Source: Macrostomum hystrix (taxonomy: Eukaryota; Platyhelminthes; Macrostomidae). From it: a stretch of 64,000 nucleotides of DNA. Location of the stretch: contig CATNEN010000003.1 of assembly GCA_950097015.1 (NCBI GenBank), forward strand, positions 10,879,501-10,943,500, in the 5' to 3' direction. The position numbers and the translations under genes were made by a program. Under the pieces are notes generated by a model, which saw nothing but the letters and a program-made list of their open reading frames with translations, made no database searches and was not told where the DNA came from. Shown piece after piece: positions 10,683 to 21,400 of this stretch (the first letter of the stretch is position 1; the number at the start of each line of letters is the position of its first letter).

Positions 10683-12686
10683 GTGAACTGGACGGATATA
10701 TAACGTTCTACTCGTAATTGCGTATACTTTTTATCGACAGTTTCTACTCGATTTTTCTACTATTTCTGAACAACTCTACTTTAAGTAACAATCAACGCTT
10801 TTTTTAACATTTCTAAATATAGATTTCTGAAATCTAGCTAAAAATATTCGTCATTAAAATTTAGATAAGAATTAACATCATTTTTCTTTTAGCTAAAATT
10901 TTTTCATTGAAGACTGTACAGAAAACTATTTATTTTCAAATAGAGGAAGAATAATTTCATACACATTAACAAAAACGCGGTTATACGAAATTCAAAGCCT
11001 AATTGTTCCGTTATGAAACAAAATTTGAATCTAAGAAAATCAGGAAATGTAGCGTCAACAACACTCACAAATTATATGAGACTAACTGTGACGTAATGCA
11101 ATACTTTTTAAAATTATTTACATGATTTTGAGGTCATTGCGTCTTGAGGCCAACCAAAACAGTTCGTTTAGTCTGTACATGTAGATAAACTCGAGGGAAG
11201 TATTAAATGTTAAAAATGATCTCATTTGAATATTTAACACAATTCTAAATAATGGCATTTATTATAATGTACTGTTATAAAATCCTGCATGAATGAAAAT
11301 GTGGGACTGACTAGAATAATAACAGGTAGGTTGGCTGTGTGGTGCTTTAACTGATGCATTGGTTTTTCAATTCAACAAAATTTTATGTAAAAGGTTAAAG
11401 CAAAACATTTTGCGTCAGGACAGAATAAGTTTGAAAGACAAATGGCTCATATCGTATCAGGTGAACATGCACTTTCTCTTTTGTGTGGTAAGAATTTTAT
11501 GCAGATAAATTGAAATTGCATAAAAATGTCTATCTGCTACTGTTGTATGCCTGCGGTGAGTAGTATCATGCGAATTTGAATTATTTTATTTCATACTACA
11601 ACTTCATAGATGACTTTTCTTTGCCGACCCGGATGAAGGAATGTGCCGCTGTTATCGGATCCTGATTCCAGATCTGAAAAATTAATAAAATTAGCGGAAA
11701 TTAAAGACATTTCTCATTGCTTTAGCTCACACAACTATGAAATTGTTGTGATCAATTTCATGGACTAAATAGCTGTACAAACGGCCTTTAGAAGTGCCAT
11801 GCGATAACTTCAGGTTTAACTGGTTTAGGCGTAATTGAAAAACACGGTGTTAAAGTCTACATTGACAGATTAAAAAATGGTGAAGTTCCATGTTGTTAAA
11901 AAGCTCGTTTTGTGAGAGTTTAAGTGACTACAGTTCTGCTACTTTTCGTTACTTTTTTTCCCATCTCACTTGGACTCTACTCTTAAGCAGTATCTAACGC
12001 ATATTTCGTCTCTTTTTATTATAGTTAAAAAATGTTAATCATACACGCCTGGGATGACTTTGTATGTAAGTGTACAAACCATTGTGTAGGAAATTGGACA
12101 ATTCAATTTCAATGCCATCGGAGTTTAATGAGCCTGAAATTGTGAATCTCTAGCAATTTTTTCTGACTGAATTAAATTTAGGATAAGTTCCGAAACCGAA
12201 CTTTCAAAAGAATCGAAATCTAAAAATCTGGAATTTGTTTTAAAGATTCTGAAAGTTCTGAAAATCCCAAAATAAAAAAATCAATACGCTCTAAGAATCG
12301 AGAAATTTCTTCGAGAACAGCATTTAAATTCCTTGCTAGATTTAGTTTAAATTAAAAGATTCTTAAAACCCGGAAATTTCCTAGAAACCCTTAAAACACG
12401 AACTTATTAAGACCAGAAGCTAAAGAACACAAAAGTATCTCGAAAACATTCCAACAAAAATAGATTGAAACCCTCTATAGACTCCTGGACAGCAGATAAA
12501 TCAATCAATACACAATAAAGTAAATTTGATGACAGCTTCATCATCTAGGGAAGCTTTGCTCGCATAAATTAATTTATTCTTACTTGCACGGGATAACTAG
12601 CTCGCCTTTGATAATACTTTCAACGACCGCTCCACTGATTTGCATTGCAAATCTATTTTATAGAGGCTGCCCTAAATTATATCTTA
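10683..12686. other. AT-rich intergenic region, no gene seen
   Basis: No long open frames and no obvious tandem arrays. Nothing supportable apart from general AT richness. Confidence 0.6.
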
Positions 12687-12923
12687 CTAGCTTTTTTTGC
12701 CCGTTGTTTTTGGGGCAGAAATTTAAAGCAAAGCAGTAAGCAATTCACGTCTCTGTATTAACTTTATAGTGAAGGTCACCATTTATTTATTTACTGCATT
12801 AATGAAAAGTGAAGAGTTTGTTTAAGGGCGTTTTAAGTAAAAAATAAGTGAAAAGTTTGTCCAAAAAGCCCCCTCTTGATTACTTCTTTAGAAACATGTC
12901 TCTTAGCCACTCCTCTATACAGT

Positions 12924-13198
12924 CAGTGGCAGATCCAGGAATTTTGTTTTGGGGCGGTCTGTCAGGGGAGCGCCATGAGAATCACAGAGGGGGTGCCAGC
13001 GGCCGAAAAAGGGCGCCAGGAGCCAAGAAAGGGCGCCAGCGGCTGAAAAACGGGAGCCAGCGGCTGAAAAAGGGGCGCCAGCGGCCGAAAAGGGGCGCCA
13101 GTGCTGCGACTGGCGCCCCTGGTGGGGGCATCTTATTCCCATGATTAAAATTTAGGGGGGGCGACTGCCCCCCCGCCCCCCCCCTAAATCTGCCTCTG
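12924..13198. mobile_element. hAT-type MITE with perfect 8-bp target duplication
   Basis: TATACAGT at 12916-12923 is repeated exactly at 13199-13206. The enclosed 275 bp begins CAGTGGCAGATC and the inverse of its end begins CAGAGGCAGATT, which are hAT-like terminal inverted repeats. Near the right end is a C/G-run hairpin (13156-13184). The interior is a short array of GGGCGCCAGCGGCCGAAAA-like units (about 12987-13100). There is no transposase; it was mobilised in trans. Confidence 0.9.
12987..13105. repeat. ~19-20-bp GC-rich repeat inside the MITE
   Basis: Five to six copies of a GGGCGCCAGCGGCCGAAAA-type unit, GC-rich in an AT-rich setting. They make spurious open frames on both strands. 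Confidence 0.8.
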
Positions 13199-13350
13199 TA
13201 TACAGTATGCATGTACACGCGTATACATAAGGAAAATAGCCATGGCATAACAATAACAATGTCAAAGAAACAAAATTAAACTGTTTCAGAGTTCAGAGTT
13301 AGACAGGTCAAGGTCAATTCGTGACTACTTTTCTATTAATTGCTTGCGAG

Positions 13351-14391
13351 TCACCTCAAGGCCTGGGGATACACCACATTCTTCGTTCTTCCCCTTGGTG
13401 CGAAAATGAATAGGCCAGCTGGAGTTCCAACACGGGAGCAGGCGACATAAAGCTGCCCATGCGAGAAGCAAGGAGTCTCCAGGTTGATGCCAGCCACCTT
13501 CAGCGACTGTCCCTGAGCCTTGTTAATAGTCATCGCAAAGCACACTCTCACAGGGAACTGCAGTCGCTTGAACTGAAATGGCAGGTCCGTAGGGATAATT
13601 GGAATCTGGGGAACGAACACAGACTCTCCTCTGCCAGATCCAGTCATTATCGTGGCCTCAATCACGTGTGGGAAGAGCCGCCTGACTATCAGTATGGTGC
13701 CGTTACACAGCCTTGGCGCATTCAGGTTGCGGAGGAGCATAATTGGTGCCCCAACTTTCAGCTGCAAGTTGTGCGATGGAGTTCCAGGAGGATCTAGAGA
13801 GTTCAGAAACTCAACAGGATACTCCACAGCGGTGTCATCAGTCAACGTTGTATCAATTGACTTGTAGGTGAAAACTGCACCTGGCAACTCCTGAAGCAGT
13901 TGGTAGTTAATTTCGTTGGCGGCATCATTTCTAGGACACAGAATTGCCCTCTCTGACAGCCAGTCAACGTCAGCATATCGAACCATCAGGTTCGGGTAAA
14001 CTTTTGCCTTGAGCTCCTGCACTGACTGCACAATGGTTCCGATTGTAGCGATCGATGACTGCCCATCCTCGGTGCTAATCTCCAGCAGACCATTGCCGAT
14101 TCGCAATAGATTGGCAGAGAACTCATGAGCTGTTTCGTCTCCTTGAATTGTACCTCTCATGTTTGTTCGTAGGTGCAACTTCACAACCGATGGCCACAGG
14201 TGAGATGATTTTAGGCAAGCATTAATCTCATCAGCAGGAGTGCCACGCGGAATCACAGGCAGCGTCTGTCTAAAGTCTCCAGACAGCAGCAGAGTGACAC
14301 CACCCATCAGTTGATCGCCAGCCTCTCTCTTTCTTCTATCCCAGGCTGGCTGGAGAGAAATATCGCCCTGCGCACTGGGACGCCACCGCAC
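13351..14391 (-). pseudogene. Helitron helicase, C-terminal fragment
   Basis: The frame ends at the stop near 13351. Recognisable superfamily 1B (Pif1/RecD-like) motifs in order: LLLSGDFRQTLPVIPRG, LHLRTNMR, ILCPRNDAANEIN, VGAPIMLLRNLN, RVCFAMTINKAQGQSL (motif V) and HGQLYVACSRV (motif VI), then the NVVYPQALR C-terminus usual for Helitron helicases. The ATP-binding Walker A part and everything N-terminal to it are absent, so the fragment cannot be an active helicase. In a full Helitron this enzyme unwinds DNA for rolling-circle transposition after nicking by Rep. The reading frame is still open over about 340 codons, which suggests a fairly recent deletion or a young copy. The N-terminal dozen residues before about 14330 are probably not helicase. 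Confidence 0.85.
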
Positions 14392-14771
14392 TCACCGCAC
14401 TCAGTCTCAGTGCTGCTTGGGGGCCAGTAGACAGTCTAGGGGTTTGGGCTGTGTACATTCACGGCTTGAAATACAATGTACAGTCTGGGGCTTCGGCGCC
14501 CGGGGAAGGGAGGGGGTGGCTGTAATAAAATTTGGCCCGCAGAGTGGCGGAGGGGAGTTGGGGTGGCTGTCCTCGGAAAACAAAAAGTGACTCACTTTGA
14601 GATGATGCAGCTTTGCTCTGGATTGAGTAGAGATGTTCAAAATTGACAGCATTGTTGGAAAACATGTAAAGTGTAAGTGGATCAAATTTGGAGAAAATCT
14701 GATATAAAGACAAAAGGTTGCACACAGACAGACAGACAGACAGACAGAGTTTTCACTTTTATATATATAGA

Positions 14772-15221
14772 TTGCACTCTTCAAGTTAGGTTTAGTTTTC
14801 TAGTCAGTTTTTTCTGCCAAAATCATCAATATTGATTTGATATCATTGTTATTTTGATTACTTTACTTAGCTAAATCGCTTCACTTGTATACTACTTTTA
14901 TGCTACTAGCTACAACTCGCAAGTTAATGATGTGGCTCATAAATATTCGCTTTTATCTTCGCGTATTCGTCTTACCACACCTCATTTAAATACTCGTATG
15001 TATCCCTTGTCTATTATTTCACACCTCTTATCTTTCGCCTCTTATGCCCACCTACAGCCCCTCAAACTTTATCCGTTACCTATTATCTCTATCCTCCTAT
15101 TCCATTCATCTTATCATTCACCTCATATCTCTTACCTTGTCACTCTTATCTTCCCCATATAGTTATTCTCTGCTTTATTGTCTCGTCTCACCCACGTCTT
15201 TAATGTTCATTCAGTAGAAAA
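14772..15221. other. 3' flank of the IgSF gene
   Basis: Read on the minus strand, an ATTAAA lies at about 15204-15199 and an AATAAA at about 15178-15173. Both follow the TGA of the last IgSF exon closely, so the transcript probably ends near 15150-15180. The rest is AT-rich with no coding signal. Confidence 0.5.
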
Positions 15222-15423
15222 TCACTCGAACAAAAACTTACTGTTATTTCCCAAGATGGGATGATTCGCGCTTAGCAGTGTGCTAAACACTTTATTAGTC
15301 TGCTCAATTGACGTCTCATCTGTACTCGTCAAGCTGGGATGTGGCGACACCATGGCGTAGGGCTTGCTGCCGCTGAATGACTTGTAGGTGGAGGCTGTCA
15401 GGTCTGGCTCGCGATGGCGGCGG
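15222..15423 (-). CDS. IgSF gene exon 10: cytoplasmic tail and stop
   Basis: Acceptor CTCACCTGCAG|C, phase 2. It encodes [20 protein letters not shown] and onward to KFLFE and TGA at 15224-15222. Just before the end there is a good donor sequence, ACA|GTAAGT, in phase 1, so an alternative longer tail using another 3' exon is possible. Two polyadenylation signals directly downstream favour termination here. Confidence 0.75.
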
Positions 15424-18400
15424 CTGCAGGTGAGGCAATGGGTTGGATTGACTGGGATCTGGGATCTGGTTGAGTATGGGATCTGGTTTGAGTATGGGAT
15501 CTGGTTGAGTATGGGATCTGGTTGAGTATGGGATCTGGTTGAGTATGGGATCTGGTTTGAGTATGGGATCTGGTTGAGTATGGGATCTGGTTTAAGTATG
15601 GGTTCTGGTTTGAGTATGGGATCTGGTTGAGTATGGGATCTGGTTGAGTATGGGATCTGGTTGAGTATGGGATCTGGTTGAGTATGGGATCTGGTTGAGT
15701 ATGGGATCTGGTTGAGTATGGGATCTGGTTGAGTATGGGATCTGGTTGAGTATGGGATCTGGTTGAGTATGGGATCTGGTTGAGTATGGGATCTGGTTGA
15801 GTATGGGATCTGGTTGAGTATGGGATCTGGTTTGAGTATGGGATCTGGTTGAGTATGGGATCTGGTTGAGTATGGGATCTGGTTTGAATACGGGATCTGG
15901 TTGAGTATGGGATCTGGTTGAGTATGGGATCTGGTTGAGTATGGGATCTGGTTGAGTATGGGATCTGGTTGAGTATGGGATCTGGTTTGAGTATGGGATC
16001 TGGTTGAGTATGGGATCTGGTTGAGTATGGGATCTGGTTGAGTATGGGATCTGGTTTAAGTATGGGTTCTGGTTTGAGTATGGGATCTGGTTGAGTATGG
16101 GATCTGGTTGAGTATGGGATCTGGTTGAGTATGGGATCTGGTTGAGTATGGGATCTGGTTGAGTATGGGATCTGGTTGAGTATGGGATCTGGTTGAGTAT
16201 GGGATCTGGTTGAGTATGGGATCTGGTTGAGTATGGGATCTGGTTTGAGTATGGGATCTGGTTGAGTATGGGATCTGGTTGAGTATGGGATCTGGTTGAG
16301 TATGGGATCTGGTTGAGTATGGGATCTGGTTTGAGTATGGGATCCGGTTGAGTATGGGATCTGGTTTAAGTATGGGTTCTGGTTTGAGTATGGGATCTGG
16401 TTGAGTATGGGATCTGGTTGAGTATGGGATCTGGTTGAGTATGGGATCTGGTTTGAGTATGGGATCTGGTTGAGTATGGGATCTGGTTTAAGTATGGGTT
16501 CTGGTTTGAGTATGGGATCTGGTTGAGTATGGGATCTGGTTGAGTATGGGATCTGGTTGAGTATGGGATCTGGTTGAGTATGGGATCTGGTTGAGTATGG
16601 GATCTGGTTTGAGTATGGGATCTGGTTGAGTATGGGATCTGGTTGAGTATGGGATCTGGTTGAGTATGAGATCTGGTTTGAGTATGGGATCTGGTTTGAG
16701 TATGGGATCTGGTTTAAGTATGGGTTCTGGTTTGAGTATGGGATCTAGTTGAGTGGGATCTGGTTGAGTATGGGATCTGGTTGAGTATGGGATCTGGTTG
16801 AGTATGGGTTCTGGTTTGAGTATGGGATCTGGTTGGGTATGGGATCTGGTTGAGTATGGGATCTGGTTTGAGTATGGGATCTAGTTGAGTATGGGATCTG
16901 GTTGAGTATGGGATCTGGTTGAGTATGGGATCTGGTTGAGTATGGGTTCTGGTTTGAGTATGGGATCTGGTTGGGTATGGGATCTGGTTGAGTATGGGAT
17001 CTGGTTTGAGTATGGGATCTGGTTGAGTATGGGATCTGGTTTAAGTATGGGTTCTGGTTTGAGTATGGGATCTGGTTGAGTATGGGATCTGGTTGAGTAT
17101 GGGATCTGGTTGAGTATGGGATCTGGTTTGAGTATGGGATCTGGTTGAGTATGGGATCTGGTTTAAGTATGGGTTCTGGTTTGAGTATGGGATCTGGTTG
17201 AGTATGGGATCTGGTTGAGTATGGGATCTGGTTGAGTATGGGATCTGGTTTGAGTATGGGTTCTGGTTTGAGTATGGGATCTGGTTGAGTATGGGATCTG
17301 GTTGAGTATGGGATCTGGTTTCAGTATGGGATCTGGTTGAGTATGGGATCTGGTTGAGTATGGGATCTGGTTGAGTATGGGATCTGGTTTGAGTATGGGA
17401 TCTGGTTTGAGTATGGGATCTGGTTTGAGTATGGGATCTGGTTTAAGTATGGGTTCTGGTTTGAGTATGGGATCTAGTTGAGTATGGGATCTGGTTGAGT
17501 ATGGGATCTGGTTGAGTATGGGATCTGGTTGAGTATGGGATCTGGTTGAGTATGGGATCTGGTTGAGTATGGGATCTGGTTGAGTATGGGATCTGGTTTG
17601 AGTATGGGATCTGGTTGAGTATGGGATCTGGTTGAGTATGGGTTCTGGTTTGAGTATGGGATCTGGTTGAGTATGGGATCTGGTTGAGTATGGGATCTGG
17701 TTTGAGTATGGGATCTGGTTGAGTATGGGATCTGGTTGAGTATGGGATCTGGTTTGAGTATGGGATCTGGTTGAGTATGGGATCTGGTTTGAGTATGGGA
17801 TCTGGTTGAGTATGGGATCTGGTTGAGTATGGGATCTGGTTTGAGTATGGGATCTGGTTTGAGTATGGGATCTGGTTTAAGTATGGGTTCTGGTTTGAGT
17901 ATGGGATCTAGTTGAGTATGGGATCTGGTTGAGTATGGGATCTGGTTGAGTATGGGATCTGGTTGAGTATGGGATCTGGTTGAGTATGGGATCTGGTTGA
18001 GTATGGGATCTGGTTGAGTATGGGATCTGGTTTGAGTATGGGATCTGGTTAAGTATGGGATCTGGTTGAGTATGGGTTCTGGTTTGAGTATGGGATCTGG
18101 TTGAGTATGGGATCTGGTTGAGTATGGGATCTGGTTTGAGTATGGGATCTGGTTGAGTATGGGATCTGGTTGAGTATGGGATCTGGTTTGAATACGGGAT
18201 CTGGTTGAGTATGGGATCAGAACAAGGATGAGACACAAAAATTTATTTTCTAATTGTCAGAGTCAACTCACGAGCGCCTGATTTGAGGGCTGGCCGAGTC
18301 GCTGTTCCTTGCGGCCAAAGTGTCGCCAGAATCTGCCGAAGCGGCAGCGGCCGAGTTTGGCTGCTTACCAGCCGGGGCCCGATTTCTGCAGCAGAAGAAG

Positions 18401-21400
18401 ACTAAAATTGCTACCAGGCAGATGATGAGTAGAGCGCAGAAGGCGGCAACCAGAATGATGGTCAGCGAACTCACTTCGGGGAAACCGGCAACTGGAATGA
18501 GACAGTTCCAGGGTTAATGCTCAATCTCATTGTCTACTCAATCTCATTGTCCACTCAATCTCATTGTCTACTCAATCTGGTTAGCTACTCAATCTGATTA
18601 TCTACTCCATCTGATTATCTACTCAATCGTATTGTCTACTCAATCTAATTATCTACTCAATCTGATTATCTACTCCATCTGATTATCTACTCAATCGTAT
18701 TGTCTACTCAATCTAATTATCTACTCAATCTGATTTTCTACTCAATCTTATTGTCTACTCAATCTAATTGTACTAGAAACTTCTGATCAATGGAGCCACT
18801 ACATGCAAATACTTCAGTAACTAAATTGTCACCATGTCAATTGTTGTCAACGTGTCTAACTTGTCATTGTTTTCAATTTTGACCCCGAAACCGACTCAAA
18901 TCCCCGTCAGGAAATCCCACAGGTTAGAAATACTGGCGCGATTGTCAAATCGGTTTAGCTGTCAACAAGACAGCTGTCACGCAATGAAAATCCCACAGGG
19001 TTAGGCAAGTAGTAGCTAAATGTTATTGGATAAGTTTAACGCTAAATAAACCAAGAAAATGTAACGAGTTTGACTCGTTTTTAACTCACGCATGCTTGAC
19101 AATAGAATTCTGACCCGACCACCGCCACTATCTGCACCGGGCGGTTCACTCAACATAGCCAGATGTTTATTTTCAGTAATAATGCTCATGTAAATACTAC
19201 GAGTATAATGAGTTAGTCTATTCGTATTTGAGTCCTTTCTAAATTGGATTTGTCTCACATTTGATCATAGTTATAGAACCCTGACTTTATCTTTCCGTTA
19301 TCCCATGGGGTAGGCTGCTCCCTGTTCCTCTCCTACTCTCCCATTGGTTGAAGCAAATTTGCCTCGGTGGAAAGACTGACAACGATTTGCTGAGCCGTCT
19401 CAGGGAATTTGTCCCTGTTACTGGATTGTGAAATGCATTCACAATGAATTGCATTGAGATTGCATTGTGAATTGCATTGAATGTGAATTGCATTCGCCGT
19501 GATAGCAATTTTGTCTTCTCTCCTCTTCCCACTCTCTCCCCTGTTCTCACTCTCTCTCCCCTCTTCTCACTCTCTCCCCTCTTCTCACTCTCTCCCCTCT
19601 TCTCACTTTCTCTCCTCTCTTCTCACTCTCTCCCCTCTTCTCACTCTCTCTCTCCCCTCTTCTCACTCTCTCCCCTCTTCTCACTCTCTCTCCTCTTCTC
19701 ACTCTCTCTCTCCCCTCTTCTCACTCTCTCCCCTCTTCTCACTCTCTCTCCTCTTCTCACTCTCTCTCTCCCCTCTTCTCACTCTCTCTCCTCTTCTCAC
19801 TCTCTCTCCCCTCTTCTCACTCACTCTCTCCCCTCTTCTCACTCTCTCTCCTCTTCTCACTCTCTTCCCTCTTCTCACTCTCTCTCCCCTCTTCTCACTC
19901 TCTCCCCTCTTCTCACTCTCTCTCTCCCCTCTTCTCACTCTCTCCCCTCTTCTCACTCTCTCCCCTCTTCCCACTCTCTCCCCTGTTCTCACTCTCTCTC
20001 CCCTCTTCTCACTCTCTCCTCTTCTCACTCTCTCTTCTTCTCACTCTCTCTCCTCTCTTCTCTCTCTCGTTATAAGAATTCCCCGAAGGGAAGCCGATTT
20101 TGCAGAAAAATTTTAAAGAAACACTCCTTTATAGAAACACGAAAAACTTCCCAACCTTCTTACTCGTACATTCCACAGAATTATCGGTAGGATTCTAAGG
20201 ACGCGTCCTAAAAGTTGGAATTCTTCACTGCAGTAGCTATACTGATGCTAGTTATCTAATAATATTATTATTTCAAGTTCAGTTTTCACCTTATCTTTCT
20301 CGTGTCAAATTGTACAGTAAAGGGAATTATGTCAAGACTCATCAAATTCAAAAGCAACTCCCAATAAAGAAGATGCTAATTGACAGGTGGCCAAATCCAG
20401 TGTGGCAGTACGATTAAACCCCACACAGGTGCCATGGCATAGCCAAAGCAGTTACAGTGTCTCAAACGTGTTAAAGAAAACACACAGCTGACACAAGTGT
20501 CAATCAAAATACAAAAAAAAACATTGTTGGTTGCAGCGCGAACTAACTCTCGTTGTGTGTGTGTGTGTGTAGGTGACAGCAGTGGCTTAACCATGTTTTG
20601 GGGGGCAATTAGCGACCTGGGCAGGGGTAAAATGAAATTCTTTTGCACCTGTTATGAGGGTATCTATGAACCAAGGAAGTTACCATGTTAAAAATTTACT
20701 GTTACTTTTAGTCCTAACTAACCAAAAGCTTTAGTTCTAAAGTTTGGAGAATAGAAACAAGACTGAGAAAGCATTGAATATGCTCGTCTCTCTCTTTCCT
20801 TTGTTCCTCTATTCTTCAAAGAGCAGATTTGCTTCTCACATAGAGAAGGCATAAATACTCAAGCTATTCACCAATCTCAATCTACTCAAATTTCCTAGAA
20901 TTACATTTTATTCCTTCCTTTAGTGGACTGTGAATCGACTTAGTGATGTAACTAGAGAATGCGACTTGGTTTGTTGAAAGTGCTGTAGTAGGATGCTGTA
21001 GTAGGTGCTGTAGTAGGATGCTGTAGTAGGATGCTGTAGTAGGATGCTGTAGTAGGTGCTGTAGTAGGATGCTGTAGTAGGTGCTGTAGTAGAATGCTGT
21101 AGTAGGATGCTGTAGTAGGTGCTGTAGTAGGTGCTGTAGTAGGATGCTGTAGTAGGATGCTGCTGTAGTAGCATGCTGTAGTAGAATGCTGTAGTAGAAT
21201 GCTGTAGTAGGATGCTGTAGTAGGATGCTGCTGTAGTAGGATGCTGTAGTAGGATGCTGCTGTAGTTGGATGCTGTAGTAGAATGCTGTAGTAGGATGCT
21301 GTAGTAGTATGCTGTAGTAGTATGCTGTAGTAGTATGCTGTAGTAGGATGCTGTAGTAGGTGCTGTAGAAGGATGCTGTAGTAGTATGCTGTAGTAGGAT

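Larger units (their letters stand above)
12687..14771 (-). mobile_element. Helitron, internally deleted, with a nested hAT MITE
   Basis: On the minus strand the element starts at 14771 with TCTATATATATAAAAG, preceded by A at 14772. It ends at 12687 in a CTAG preceded by a small GCCC/GGGC hairpin and seven bases, followed by T at 12686. These are the textbook Helitron termini (5' TC, 3' hairpin plus CTRR) inserted between A and T of the host. Inside lies the C-terminal part of a Pif1/Helitron-type helicase; the Rep nuclease and the helicase N-terminus are missing, as is the Walker A motif. A (CAGA)n tract lies at about 14732-14757. A hAT MITE interrupts it at 12924-13198, so the Helitron is older than the MITE. 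Confidence 0.75.

Noticed and set aside
14407-14784. 125-codon minus frame upstream of the Helitron helicase
   Set aside because: Lies in the Helitron 5' terminal region with a (CAGA)n tract; no protein features.
20579-20612. A second hAT MITE beginning CAGTGGCTTA
   Set aside because: No matching right terminus or target duplication found; at most a fragment.
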